Positions 1-5,328 of a stretch of DNA of 5,328 bases are shown here, one piece after another; position 1 is the stretch's first letter, and each line of letters begins with the position of its first letter. The DNA lies in NCBI GenBank assembly GCA_045538075.1, contig JAZSQT010000018.1, positions 1 through 5,328 on the forward strand, read 5' to 3'. The stretch comes from JAZSQT01 sp045538075. Its GTDB lineage: Bacteria > Chrysiogenota > Deferribacteres > Deferribacterales > Mucispirillaceae. Position numbers and translations under genes: made by a program. The notes beneath the pieces are model-generated. The model worked only from the letters and a program-made list of their open reading frames with translations, made no database searches and was not told the DNA's origin.

Positions 1-1227
1 CCGCTTGGCCTCCGACTTAATTTCTTCTTCATTAAATATAGTAATTTGCTTATTAGACATAATAGGGCGACCATTAATATAAACATCTGTTACATCATTA
101 TTGTTAGCACTATAAACTAATTGAGATATTGGATTGTATAATGGTGTCATATTAACAGAATCAAATGACAAAACAAAAAAGTCGGCAAAATTACCTTTTT
201 TTAATTCTCCAATTTTATCAAAATTCAGTGATTTAGCTGCATTTTTAGTAGCCATATCTAATACACATTTTGCAGGCAAACATTCAGCATCATAATTTAG
301 TGCTTTATGAAATTTTGATACAGTTGACATTTCATGTATTAAAGATTGGTCATTATTACTTGCAGCACCATCAGTCCCTATAGATACATTACAACCAGCA
401 TCAATTAATTGTTTAATAGGAGCAAATCCACTAGCTAATTTTAAATTACTTTCAAGACAATGACTTATATTAACTTTTTTACTACCCATTAAACTAATTT
501 CGTCATGAGACAAGTGAACACAGTGGGCAAAAATTGAATAACTATAATCAAAAGCACCAGTTTCATTCATAAGCTGAATAGGGCGTTTATTATATTTTGA
601 TAAAATTTGTTCCGTTTCTGACTTTGTTTCAGCTAAATGGGTATGCAATATATAATTTTTACTAATTGCATATTTAACACTTTCTTTAAAAATATTAATA
701 TCAACAGAATATAAAGAATGTGGTGCAATAGATACTTTAAGAAAGTCATCTTGATTAAAATTATCTGCCATTTTTAGTGCGTCTAAAGAACTCATTATTC
801 CAAATGCAACAACACCCCTCATTCCTCCATCTCTTAGAGCATTTGCTACATCATTTGCATAAAAATACATATCATTGACACAAGTAACACCAGAGCGAAT
901 ACACTCAGCTACAGAAAGTAGGGTATAATTATATACAAATTCTGGTGATACGTATTTTTTTTCAGCAGGCCAAATATGATTATTTAACCAAGTCATTAAA
1001 GGCAAATCATCTCCAAATCCTCTAAAAGCTGACATTGCTAAATGAGTATGACTATTAATTAAACCAGGAAATATACAAGAATTATTAAACTTTTGTTTGT
1101 TATATTCATCGCTTAATAAAGAGTTATCACTTATACCAGTAATAAGATTATCTTCTACTAGTAACCATGAATTTTTGTGTAATTTAGAATTATAGTATAT
1201 ATAATCAGCGTAAAAAGCTCGTTTCAT
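1..1227 (-). CDS. mtaD: MtaD-like methylthioadenosine / S-adenosylhomocysteine deaminase (Trz/Atz amidohydrolase), C-terminus cut off by window
   Basis: The frame reads from the ATG at 1227 to the window edge without a stop and gives 409 residues. Family members are about 430-440 aa, so only a short C-terminal tail is missing. By family, the enzyme is a cytosolic metal-dependent hydrolase that deaminates the adenine ring of 5'-methylthioadenosine or S-adenosylhomocysteine to the inosine form. The visible residues support this: the metal-binding HTH (H60, H62) follows the FPGLINS segment, then PHS (H170), HTHLAE (H197, E200), HCVH (H235), SHCLESNLKLASG (255-267) and GTDGAASNN (D286). These match the metal and substrate ligands I recall for the Thermotoga TM0936 deaminase. 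The start fits because the strand-rich N-terminal subdomain begins at once, and GAGG lies 4 bases upstream. It is the second gene after the Gph-like phosphatase, 10 bp away. Exact substrate is inferred; another adenosine derivative, such as aminodeoxyfutalosine, is possible but less likely. Confidence 0.88.
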   Translation of the reverse strand, partial: MKRAFYADYIYYNSKLHKNSWLLVEDNLITGISDNSLLSDEYNKQKFNNSCIFPGLINSHTHLAMSAFRGFGDDLPLMTWLNNHIWPAEKKYVSPEFVYNYTLLSVAECIRSGVTCVNDMYFYANDVANALRDGGMRGVVAFGIMSSLDALKMADNFNQDDFLKVSIAPHSLYSVDINIFKESVKYAISKNYILHTHLAETKSETEQILSKYNKRPIQLMNETGAFDYSYSIFAHCVHLSHDEISLMGSKKVNISHCLESNLKLASGFAPIKQLIDAGCNVSIGTDGAASNNDQSLIHEMSTVSKFHKALNYDAECLPAKCVLDMATKNAAKSLNFDKIGELKKGNFADFFVLSFDSVNMTPLYNPISQLVYSANNNDVTDVYINGRPIMSNKQITIFNEEEIKSEAKR

Positions 1228-1231
1228 ACAG

Positions 1232-1235
1232 CCTC
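1232..1235 (-). promoter_or_regulatory. Ribosome binding site of the deaminase gene
   Basis: On the minus strand GAGG lies 4 bases upstream of the ATG at 1227, inside the 10-bp gap after the phosphatase stop codon (1238-1240). The spacing is slightly short but usable. It supports the chosen start and shows that the second gene has its own initiation signal. Confidence 0.5.
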
Positions 1236-1237
1236 GT

Positions 1238-1891
1238 TTATTTTATTATATTAATTATATCTGTAGGGTGATTTATTGTGTAGTTAGGATTTAATGTATT
1301 ATCAAATCCATATCCATAACTACATAAACACGTTTTGATATTAGCATTAAAACCAGCTATAACATCATTTTTACTATCACCAATAATCATAATTTCATCA
1401 TTATTAATATCGTTAATATTTATATTTTTAATTGTATTGTTAATTGGTAACGATGAAGGTTTCTTTTCAGTAAAAGAATCGCCACCATAAATATATGGAG
1501 AAAAATATTTATCCATATTAAAATGATTAATAATTTTTTTTACTAAAATTTCAGATTTGTTAGATACAACAGCCATTTTAATATTATGATTAAATGCGTA
1601 ATCTAATACTTCATAAATACCGTTATATACAGTTGTATTATTTATACAATTATTTCCGTAATGTTCCAAATAATCATTAAATATTAAATCTAAATTTTCT
1701 TCATTGCCTTTAGAATAATTAATTGCTCTTTTTAAAAAAGTTTTTAAACCATCGCCAATAAAAATTTTTGCCATATCAATAGATGGAACAGATAATTTAT
1801 TCTTTTTTAAAACGTAATGTAGTGAACTATAAATATCTGGCAAAGTATCAAAAAGGGTTCCATCAAGGTCAAATATAAGAATTTTATACAT
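1238..1891 (-). CDS. gph: HAD-family hydrolase, phosphoglycolate phosphatase (Gph) type
   Basis: This is a 217-aa cytosolic haloacid-dehalogenase-type phosphatase, complete within the window. All four HAD motifs are visible: motif I FDLDGT with nucleophile D8 and acid/base D10; motif II AVVSNKS with S110; motif III K144 in EKKP; and motif IV IGDSKND with D172 and D176 for Mg2+. The helical cap between residues 15 and 90 includes FIGDGLKTFLKRA (44-56), the pattern seen in Gph proteins, which hydrolyse 2-phosphoglycolate formed after oxidative DNA damage or oxygenase activity. Length is normal for the family. The start is firm because motif I begins seven residues in, although no Shine-Dalgarno sequence precedes it. 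Residues 151-165 form an Asn/Ile-rich stretch probably driven by base composition. The gene leads a pair with the MtaD-like deaminase. Substrate is not provable from sequence: related proteins include MupP (MurNAc-6-phosphate phosphatase) and PpaX. Confidence 0.85.
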   Translation of the reverse strand: MYKILIFDLDGTLFDTLPDIYSSLHYVLKKNKLSVPSIDMAKIFIGDGLKTFLKRAINYSKGNEENLDLIFNDYLEHYGNNCINNTTVYNGIYEVLDYAFNHNIKMAVVSNKSEILVKKIINHFNMDKYFSPYIYGGDSFTEKKPSSLPINNTIKNININDINNDEIMIIGDSKNDVIAGFNANIKTCLCSYGYGFDNTLNPNYTINHPTDIINIIK

Positions 1892-1899
1892 ATTAAGAT

Positions 1900-1927
1900 A
1901 TTATAAAAAATGTAGTTTTAACGTCAA
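1900..1927 (-). promoter_or_regulatory. Sigma70-type promoter of the gph-mtaD pair
   Basis: On the minus strand a -35 box TTGACG (1927-1922) is separated by 16 bp from a perfect -10 box TATAAT (1905-1900). Transcription would be expected to start about 6-8 bases past the -10 box, around 1892-1894, while the ATG is at 1891-1889. The predicted transcript therefore has almost no 5' leader, in line with the lack of a Shine-Dalgarno sequence before this gene. The boxes are seen directly; their activity is inferred. Confidence 0.6.
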
Positions 1928-2115
1928 GATGAAAATAAAATAAATAATCAAAGAATTATCATCATCTCAATATTTAACTTATTTCTTTACATAATACTTC
2001 TTATCGGACGTAAATTTAAAAAGATATAATACCCTTTGATTTAATGAAATTTTCTTCTATTTTGCTTTTTTACGTATAAAACTAAATAATTTTTTAAAAA
2101 TATCGTTAAATCGAA

Positions 2116-2146
2116 AAATATGGCTTTGCCAAAATATTTATTTTTT
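2116..2146 (+). terminator. Weak hairpin followed by a T-run (possible terminator)
   Basis: AAATAT-GGC (2116-2124) can pair with GCC (2128-2130) and ATATTT (2134-2139), with a TTT loop and a three-base AAA bulge. A T-run follows at 2141-2146. The stem has only three G-C pairs and no known upstream gene ends nearby, so this may be chance in A+T-rich DNA or an attenuation-like element in the leader of the rightward genes. Confidence 0.2.
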
Positions 2147-2184
2147 ATTGCATTTATAAACTTCTTGCTTTATATTAAATTTAC

Positions 2185-2212
2185 TTGTTGTTTGTAAAAA
2201 ACTTAATATAAC
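2185..2212 (+). promoter_or_regulatory. Candidate promoter of the exported FixH-like gene
   Basis: TTGTTG (2185-2190) and TATAAC (2207-2212) are 16 bp apart. Each matches the sigma70 consensus at four or five of six positions. A start near 2219 would leave a leader of about 17 bases carrying the GGAG ribosome binding site. In such A+T-rich DNA chance matches are common, so this is a candidate only. Confidence 0.35.
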
Positions 2213-2223
2213 GTTACAAATAT

Positions 2224-2227
2224 GGAG
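2224..2227 (+). promoter_or_regulatory. Ribosome binding site of the exported FixH-like gene
   Basis: GGAG lies 8 bases before the ATG at 2236, a textbook spacing. It fixes the start just upstream of the signal peptide and is the clearest Shine-Dalgarno sequence in the window. Confidence 0.7.
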
Positions 2228-2235
2228 ATTTTATA

Positions 2236-2658
2236 ATGACTAAAAATTTTTTATTTATCTTTTCTTTTATTTTTTTTATTTCTTTATCAATAAATTCTTA
2301 TGCAGCTTTCCCAGAAGAATATTCTGAAAACAAAGATATAACTTTATCAGATAAAACCTTTATCATTGATGATAATAAAGTAACTGTTTCTTATACAAGA
2401 CCAGCAAAGCCTTTAAAACCTTTTCAGATTACATTTAAATTTGAAAAAGAAAATATTAAAGATATGAATTATACTACAAATATGGTAATGAATATGGGAG
2501 ACTATAAATACACACCAGTAAAAAATCAAGATATATATATGATAACCCCAGTTTTACCAAGATGTGGTTCTGGTAGAACTTTATGGTATGGTCAACTTGA
2601 TATTACTTATAACTCAAATAAAAAAGATAAATTAATTTTCTTTTATAACGTTAAATAA
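2236..2658 (+). CDS. Exported Met-rich protein, FixH/YtkA-like, probable copper or cbb3-assembly role
   Basis: This 140-aa protein begins with a signal peptide: K3 is followed by a long hydrophobic stretch (4-19) and an S-Y-A site with likely cleavage after A23. The mature part would be a periplasmic domain of about 117 residues. It looks like a small beta-sandwich, with strands such as KVTVSYTRPAKPLKPFQITFKF (48-69). A methionine cluster, M77, M83, M85 and M87 (TTNMVMNMGDYKY, 80-92), is followed by M102 and by the only cysteine, C110, in LPRCGSG. The MNMG...Y and PxC pattern recalls FixH/YtkA-type proteins found near cytochrome oxidase and copper genes; that assignment is from memory. The Met and Cys residues suggest Cu(I) binding, which is an inference. 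It has a strong ribosome binding site and is followed after 7 bp by the TauE/SafE-like gene. No residues prove a function, and it could be a general periplasmic protein of unknown role. Confidence 0.7.
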   Translation: MTKNFLFIFSFIFFISLSINSYAAFPEEYSENKDITLSDKTFIIDDNKVTVSYTRPAKPLKPFQITFKFEKENIKDMNYTTNMVMNMGDYKYTPVKNQDIYMITPVLPRCGSGRTLWYGQLDITYNSNKKDKLIFFYNVK

Positions 2659-2665
2659 TAAATTT

Positions 2666-3307
2666 ATGTTAGAAATATCAGCCTTTTTTTTGATAGGATT
2701 TACGGGTGGCTTTGGACATTGTGTATTAATGTGCCACCCATTCGTTTTATACGTTTCAAGTAAGTATGCTATAACTAAACAAGGTTACAGTATGCTTATT
2801 CCTCATATTTTTTATAATTTAGGACGAAGTATTACTTATGCAATACTTGGTTCAATTGCTGGATTATTAGGTAGTGTTCTTCAGTATGCTGGTTCAACTT
2901 TTATTGGTATTCAAAAATTTGCAGCAATTATTGGTGGTATTTTCCTCATTGTATATGGACTATTATCAATATATGGTTCATCTTCTATATTTTCTTTATC
3001 AAAATTTAATTTTTCTAAAATAATTAATAAATTTGAAATATCAAACCCATTTGTATTTGGAATAATTCTTGGATTTCTTCCATGTGGCTTAAGTATGGGT
3101 GCTATTATTGGTGCTACATCATCTAGTAGTTTTTTTAAAGGAGCAATTTTATTGTTCTCTTTTGGTATAGGAACTACATTTGCCATGATGGTAATGGCTC
3201 TTTTTGGAAATATTGCTATTAAGTATAGCGTTGCTTTAAAGAAAATTGGAAGTATTCTTTTATTTTTTATGGGAATATATTTTATATATATGGGAATAAA
3301 TTTTTAA
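2666..3307 (+). CDS. TauE/SafE-like (DsbD_2 type) six-helix membrane protein
   Basis: This 213-aa inner-membrane protein has about six hydrophobic segments in two similar halves. The first half carries FTGGFGHCVLMCHPF (12-26, with H18, C19, M22, C23 and H24), followed by a helix with NLGRSITY (51-58). The second half carries GFLPCGL (136-142, with C140) near the start of its first helix. These are signatures of the DsbD_2 / COG2836 group, often labelled sulfite exporter TauE/SafE, which commonly sits in cbb3 oxidase and copper-handling gene clusters. The paired Cys/Met/His residues suit thiol-disulfide exchange or copper transfer across the membrane, while real sulfite export is not indicated here. 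The start lies 7 bp after the upstream gene with no Shine-Dalgarno sequence, so translation is probably coupled. Family assignment is confident; the transported substrate is not known. Confidence 0.85.
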   Translation: MLEISAFFLIGFTGGFGHCVLMCHPFVLYVSSKYAITKQGYSMLIPHIFYNLGRSITYAILGSIAGLLGSVLQYAGSTFIGIQKFAAIIGGIFLIVYGLLSIYGSSSIFSLSKFNFSKIINKFEISNPFVFGIILGFLPCGLSMGAIIGATSSSSFFKGAILLFSFGIGTTFAMMVMALFGNIAIKYSVALKKIGSILLFFMGIYFIYMGINF

Positions 3308-3315
3308 TACATATA

Positions 3316-5328
3316 TTATTTAAATTTCTTTATTCTTAGTGAGTTTAATACTACAAATAATGAGCTAAAGCTCATAAAACCTGCACTCATTACAGGGTGA
3401 ATTAGACCAGTAATTGCTAAAGGTATAGCAATTATATTATAAGAAAAAGCCCAAAATAAATTTTCTTTTATAACACGAAAACTTTTTTTGCATATATTAT
3501 GAGCTTGGACTATTAAACTTAAATTTCCTCTTAACATTACAATATCAGCACTTTCTATAGAAATATCGGTTCCATCTCTCATTGCAATTCCTACAGAAGC
3601 AGCTGTTAATGCTATAGAATCATTTATCCCATCTCCAATCATTACCGTCTTATTAGGATTTTTTGATTGCTTAATAATTTCTGATTTATCAAAAGGTGAA
3701 ATTCCTGCATGAATAGGTATATTTACATTAAGAGATTTTAATAATTTATTTGCTGCAAAACTATTGTCTCCAGTTAATAAAGAAACAGTATATCCTCTAT
3801 CTTGTAGGCTTTTTATTGTTTCTGTAGCACCCTCTTTTATAACATCTGTCATAGCAAATACGGCAACAATCTGACTATTGACTGCTGCATAAGATATTGT
3901 ATAGCCCTCTTCTTGCCACTCTTTTCCATATTCTAAAATTTCTTTATTATTTAATGACACACCCTTTTCTTCCATTAACGAAATGCTACCACAAAGAATT
4001 ATATTGCCATCAATGTCTGCTTCTAATCCTTTTGCTGGAATATCTTTAAATGTGTTAATAGGTAAAAAAACACATTCGCTACTTACACTAATTGCTTTTG
4101 AAGCTGGGTGAGATGACATTCTTACAGATGATAAAACTAACTGTTTATATTTATTTTCATCAGTAAAATATTGATATTTAACAGTCATACTACCTTCAGT
4201 AAGAGTGCCAGTTTTATCAAAATAAAAATCATTAACAGATGCATAACTTTCTACTGCTTTTCCGTTTTTAAATACCATACCAATTTCTGAAAGTTTTGAT
4301 GATGCTGTAATTATAGCAAGAGGAGTTGCTAGTCCCATAGCACAAGGACAAGCTATAACAAGTACAGATACGGCTTTCATTAAGCTTGAAGAAAAATTAT
4401 CTCCAATTAAAATCCAAAGAATAAACGTTGCAACTGCTACTAATAATACAAATGGAACAAATTTACCAATAAATCTATCTGCTACATCTTGAATAGGTGC
4501 TTTACTTTCTTGTGCTTCTTCAACAGATGATGCTATCTTTGATAAAAATGTATTATTTCCTACAGATGTAGTCCTAACAATTACTTCTCCCGTGATACAT
4601 TTTGTACCAGCAAATACTTCTGACTGTTTTTCTTTATGGACAGGCATAGGTTCACCAGTAAGCATTGACTCATCAATATCACAAATCCCCTTTTCAACTA
4701 TACCATCAGCTGCTATAGCACTACCCGTTGTTACTTGAAATAAATCTCCAACTTTTAGTTGCGATATAGGTATAGTAACTATTTCACCATCACTATTTAA
4801 TATTTTAACTTTATTTGGACGTAATGACAGAAGTTTCTTAACTGCATCACCACTTTTTTGTTTAACTCCAGCTTCTATAAAACGACCTAACAAAATAAGT
4901 GTTATTATTGTTGCAGATGTATCAAAATAAGTTTCTTTATCTAAAAAAATTGCTGCAATACTATACAAATATGCACTTCCAGAACCTATTGCAACAAGAG
5001 TGTCCATTGTAAAGTGCTTGTTTTTAATAGCTTTAATAGAATTTTTAAAAAAAGGTAAACCAGAATATAATAATACAGGAGTAGCTAAAAACCACGAAAT
5101 AAATCTAAAAAAAAACTTTAAACCCTCGTCCATACCTTGAAAATAACCAGCATAAAGAGCTACAGAATATATCATTAATTGCATATTGAAAAATGCAGCT
5201 GTTCCAAAACGATAAAAGTAATCTTTTCTTTCTTTATCTGACGCCGTTTCTTCTGTATTATATGGTAATGGACAGTATCCTAAATCTGTTATTTTTTTTA
5301 AAACTTTTTCTAATGAAATTATTGAATT
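3316..5328 (-). CDS. ccoI: Copper-transporting P1B-1 ATPase, CcoI/FixI type (N-terminus outside window)
   Basis: The frame is open from the right window edge to the TAA at 3316-3318 and gives 670 visible residues. CcoI/FixI proteins are usually about 750-820 aa. The ATG at 5184 is internal, because 48 in-frame codons precede it: the end of a metal-binding domain (ITDLGYCPLPY) and the start of the first membrane helix (RFGTAAFF). All P-type landmarks are present: TGEP of the actuator domain (4648-4659), CPC in helix 6 (4342-4350), DKTGT phosphorylation site (4204-4218), the HP of SSHPASK (4105-4110) and GDGIND (Asp codons in 3619-3633). Helix 7 has the YN pair and helix 8 has MSFSS, the P1B-1 Cu+ signature. 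The first-helix segment MQLMIYSVALYAGYFQGMD resembles CcoI, which supplies copper for cbb3 oxidase assembly, more than CopA detoxification pumps. It converges on the TauE/SafE-like gene with 8 bp between stops. Confidence 0.92.
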   Translation of the reverse strand, partial: NSIISLEKVLKKITDLGYCPLPYNTEETASDKERKDYFYRFGTAAFFNMQLMIYSVALYAGYFQGMDEGLKFFFRFISWFLATPVLLYSGLPFFKNSIKAIKNKHFTMDTLVAIGSGSAYLYSIAAIFLDKETYFDTSATIITLILLGRFIEAGVKQKSGDAVKKLLSLRPNKVKILNSDGEIVTIPISQLKVGDLFQVTTGSAIAADGIVEKGICDIDESMLTGEPMPVHKEKQSEVFAGTKCITGEVIVRTTSVGNNTFLSKIASSVEEAQESKAPIQDVADRFIGKFVPFVLLVAVATFILWILIGDNFSSSLMKAVSVLVIACPCAMGLATPLAIITASSKLSEIGMVFKNGKAVESYASVNDFYFDKTGTLTEGSMTVKYQYFTDENKYKQLVLSSVRMSSHPASKAISVSSECVFLPINTFKDIPAKGLEADIDGNIILCGSISLMEEKGVSLNNKEILEYGKEWQEEGYTISYAAVNSQIVAVFAMTDVIKEGATETIKSLQDRGYTVSLLTGDNSFAANKLLKSLNVNIPIHAGISPFDKSEIIKQSKNPNKTVMIGDGINDSIALTAASVGIAMRDGTDISIESADIVMLRGNLSLIVQAHNICKKSFRVIKENLFWAFSYNIIAIPLAITGLIHPVMSAGFMSFSSLFVVLNSLRIKKFK

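Larger units (their letters stand above)
1892..2235. other. Divergent intergenic region between gph and the exported FixH-like gene
   Basis: This 344-bp spacer is very A+T-rich and separates two diverging transcription units. It contains the leftward promoter at 1900-1927, a candidate rightward promoter at 2185-2212 and a weak hairpin at 2116-2139. An isolated TATAAT at 2025-2030 lacks a good -35 box at the proper distance. Only very short open frames occur: one of 11 codons from 2044 and one of 25 codons from 2120. Neither has a ribosome binding site. I found no tRNA, riboswitch, insertion-sequence end or convincing FNR/ANR site. Confidence 0.7.

Noticed and set aside
2036..2049. Possible FNR/ANR site (TTGAT followed 4 bases later by TGAAA)
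   Set aside because: Only the left half matches the TTGAT-N4-ATCAA consensus; the right half matches at two of five positions. It also lies nearly 190 bases before the start of the exported gene, far from the candidate promoter.
2044..2079. 11-codon open frame that might be a leader peptide
   Set aside because: Too short, without a ribosome binding site or regulatory codon run, and not followed by a credible attenuator.
2120..2197. 25-codon open frame with a hydrophobic product
   Set aside because: It has no Shine-Dalgarno sequence, the hydrophobicity is what T-rich codons give by chance, it overlaps the candidate promoter of the next gene, and it does not resemble CcoS or CcoQ.
2911..3186. 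91-codon open frame on the minus strand
   Set aside because: It lies entirely inside the TauE/SafE-like gene on the opposite strand, has no ribosome binding site, and its translation shows no recognisable fold. The plus-strand gene has clear family motifs.
3298..3327. A/T-only inverted repeat between the convergent genes as a two-way terminator
   Set aside because: AAATTT arms and TAAT/ATTA can pair, but there are no G-C pairs and the stem is interrupted by mismatches. Such repeats arise by chance in DNA of this composition.
1..5328. CRISPR array, tRNA or rRNA gene, insertion sequence or phage element
   Set aside because: No regularly spaced repeats, no cloverleaf-like segment, no transposase or integrase reading frame and no terminal inverted repeats were seen on either strand.

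Overview
The window is strongly A+T-rich and carries five protein-coding genes. Two of them run off the window edges. The layout, gene families and protein signatures fit an A+T-rich proteobacterium that makes a cbb3-type (high-affinity) cytochrome oxidase. The amidohydrolase looks most like the proteobacterial Trz/Atz-type methylthioadenosine/S-adenosylhomocysteine deaminases, and a gammaproteobacterial source is my best guess. That guess comes from remembered family resemblance, not a search. The heavy use of Asn, Ile and Lys and the A/T-ending codons fit a genome under A+T mutational pressure, possibly a reduced or host-associated one.

Region 1-1891 (minus strand) is a tight two-gene unit. 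A Gph-type HAD phosphatase (1238-1891) comes first, then 10 bp, then an MtaD-like metal-dependent deaminase (1-1227, C-terminus cut off by the window start). Both look catalytically intact. The phosphatase has a near-consensus sigma70 promoter (TTGACG-16 bp-TATAAT) that ends only 8 bases before its ATG, so its mRNA is predicted to be leaderless or nearly so.

Region 1892-2235 is a 344-bp divergent intergenic spacer. It holds the phosphatase promoter, a weaker promoter candidate for the rightward genes, and a weak hairpin. No convincing gene was found in it.

Region 2236-3307 (plus strand) holds two closely linked genes. The first encodes a small exported Met-rich protein resembling FixH/YtkA-type periplasmic proteins. 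Seven bases later comes a six-helix TauE/SafE-like (DsbD_2 type) membrane protein with conserved Cys/His/Met residues.

Region 3316-5328 (minus strand) is a CcoI/FixI-type copper P1B-1 ATPase that converges on the previous gene with an 8-bp gap. Its coding frame stays open to the window's right edge, so the ATG at 5184 is internal and the N-terminal metal-binding region lies outside. The three right-hand genes together look like a copper-handling or cbb3 oxidase assembly group: an exported metal-binding candidate, a membrane thiol/metal transporter and a copper pump. Their convergent arrangement differs from the usual co-directional ccoGHIS order. Overall the window reads as mostly ordinary housekeeping and respiratory-assembly genes. 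The exported Met-rich protein and the leaderless promoter deserve the most attention.
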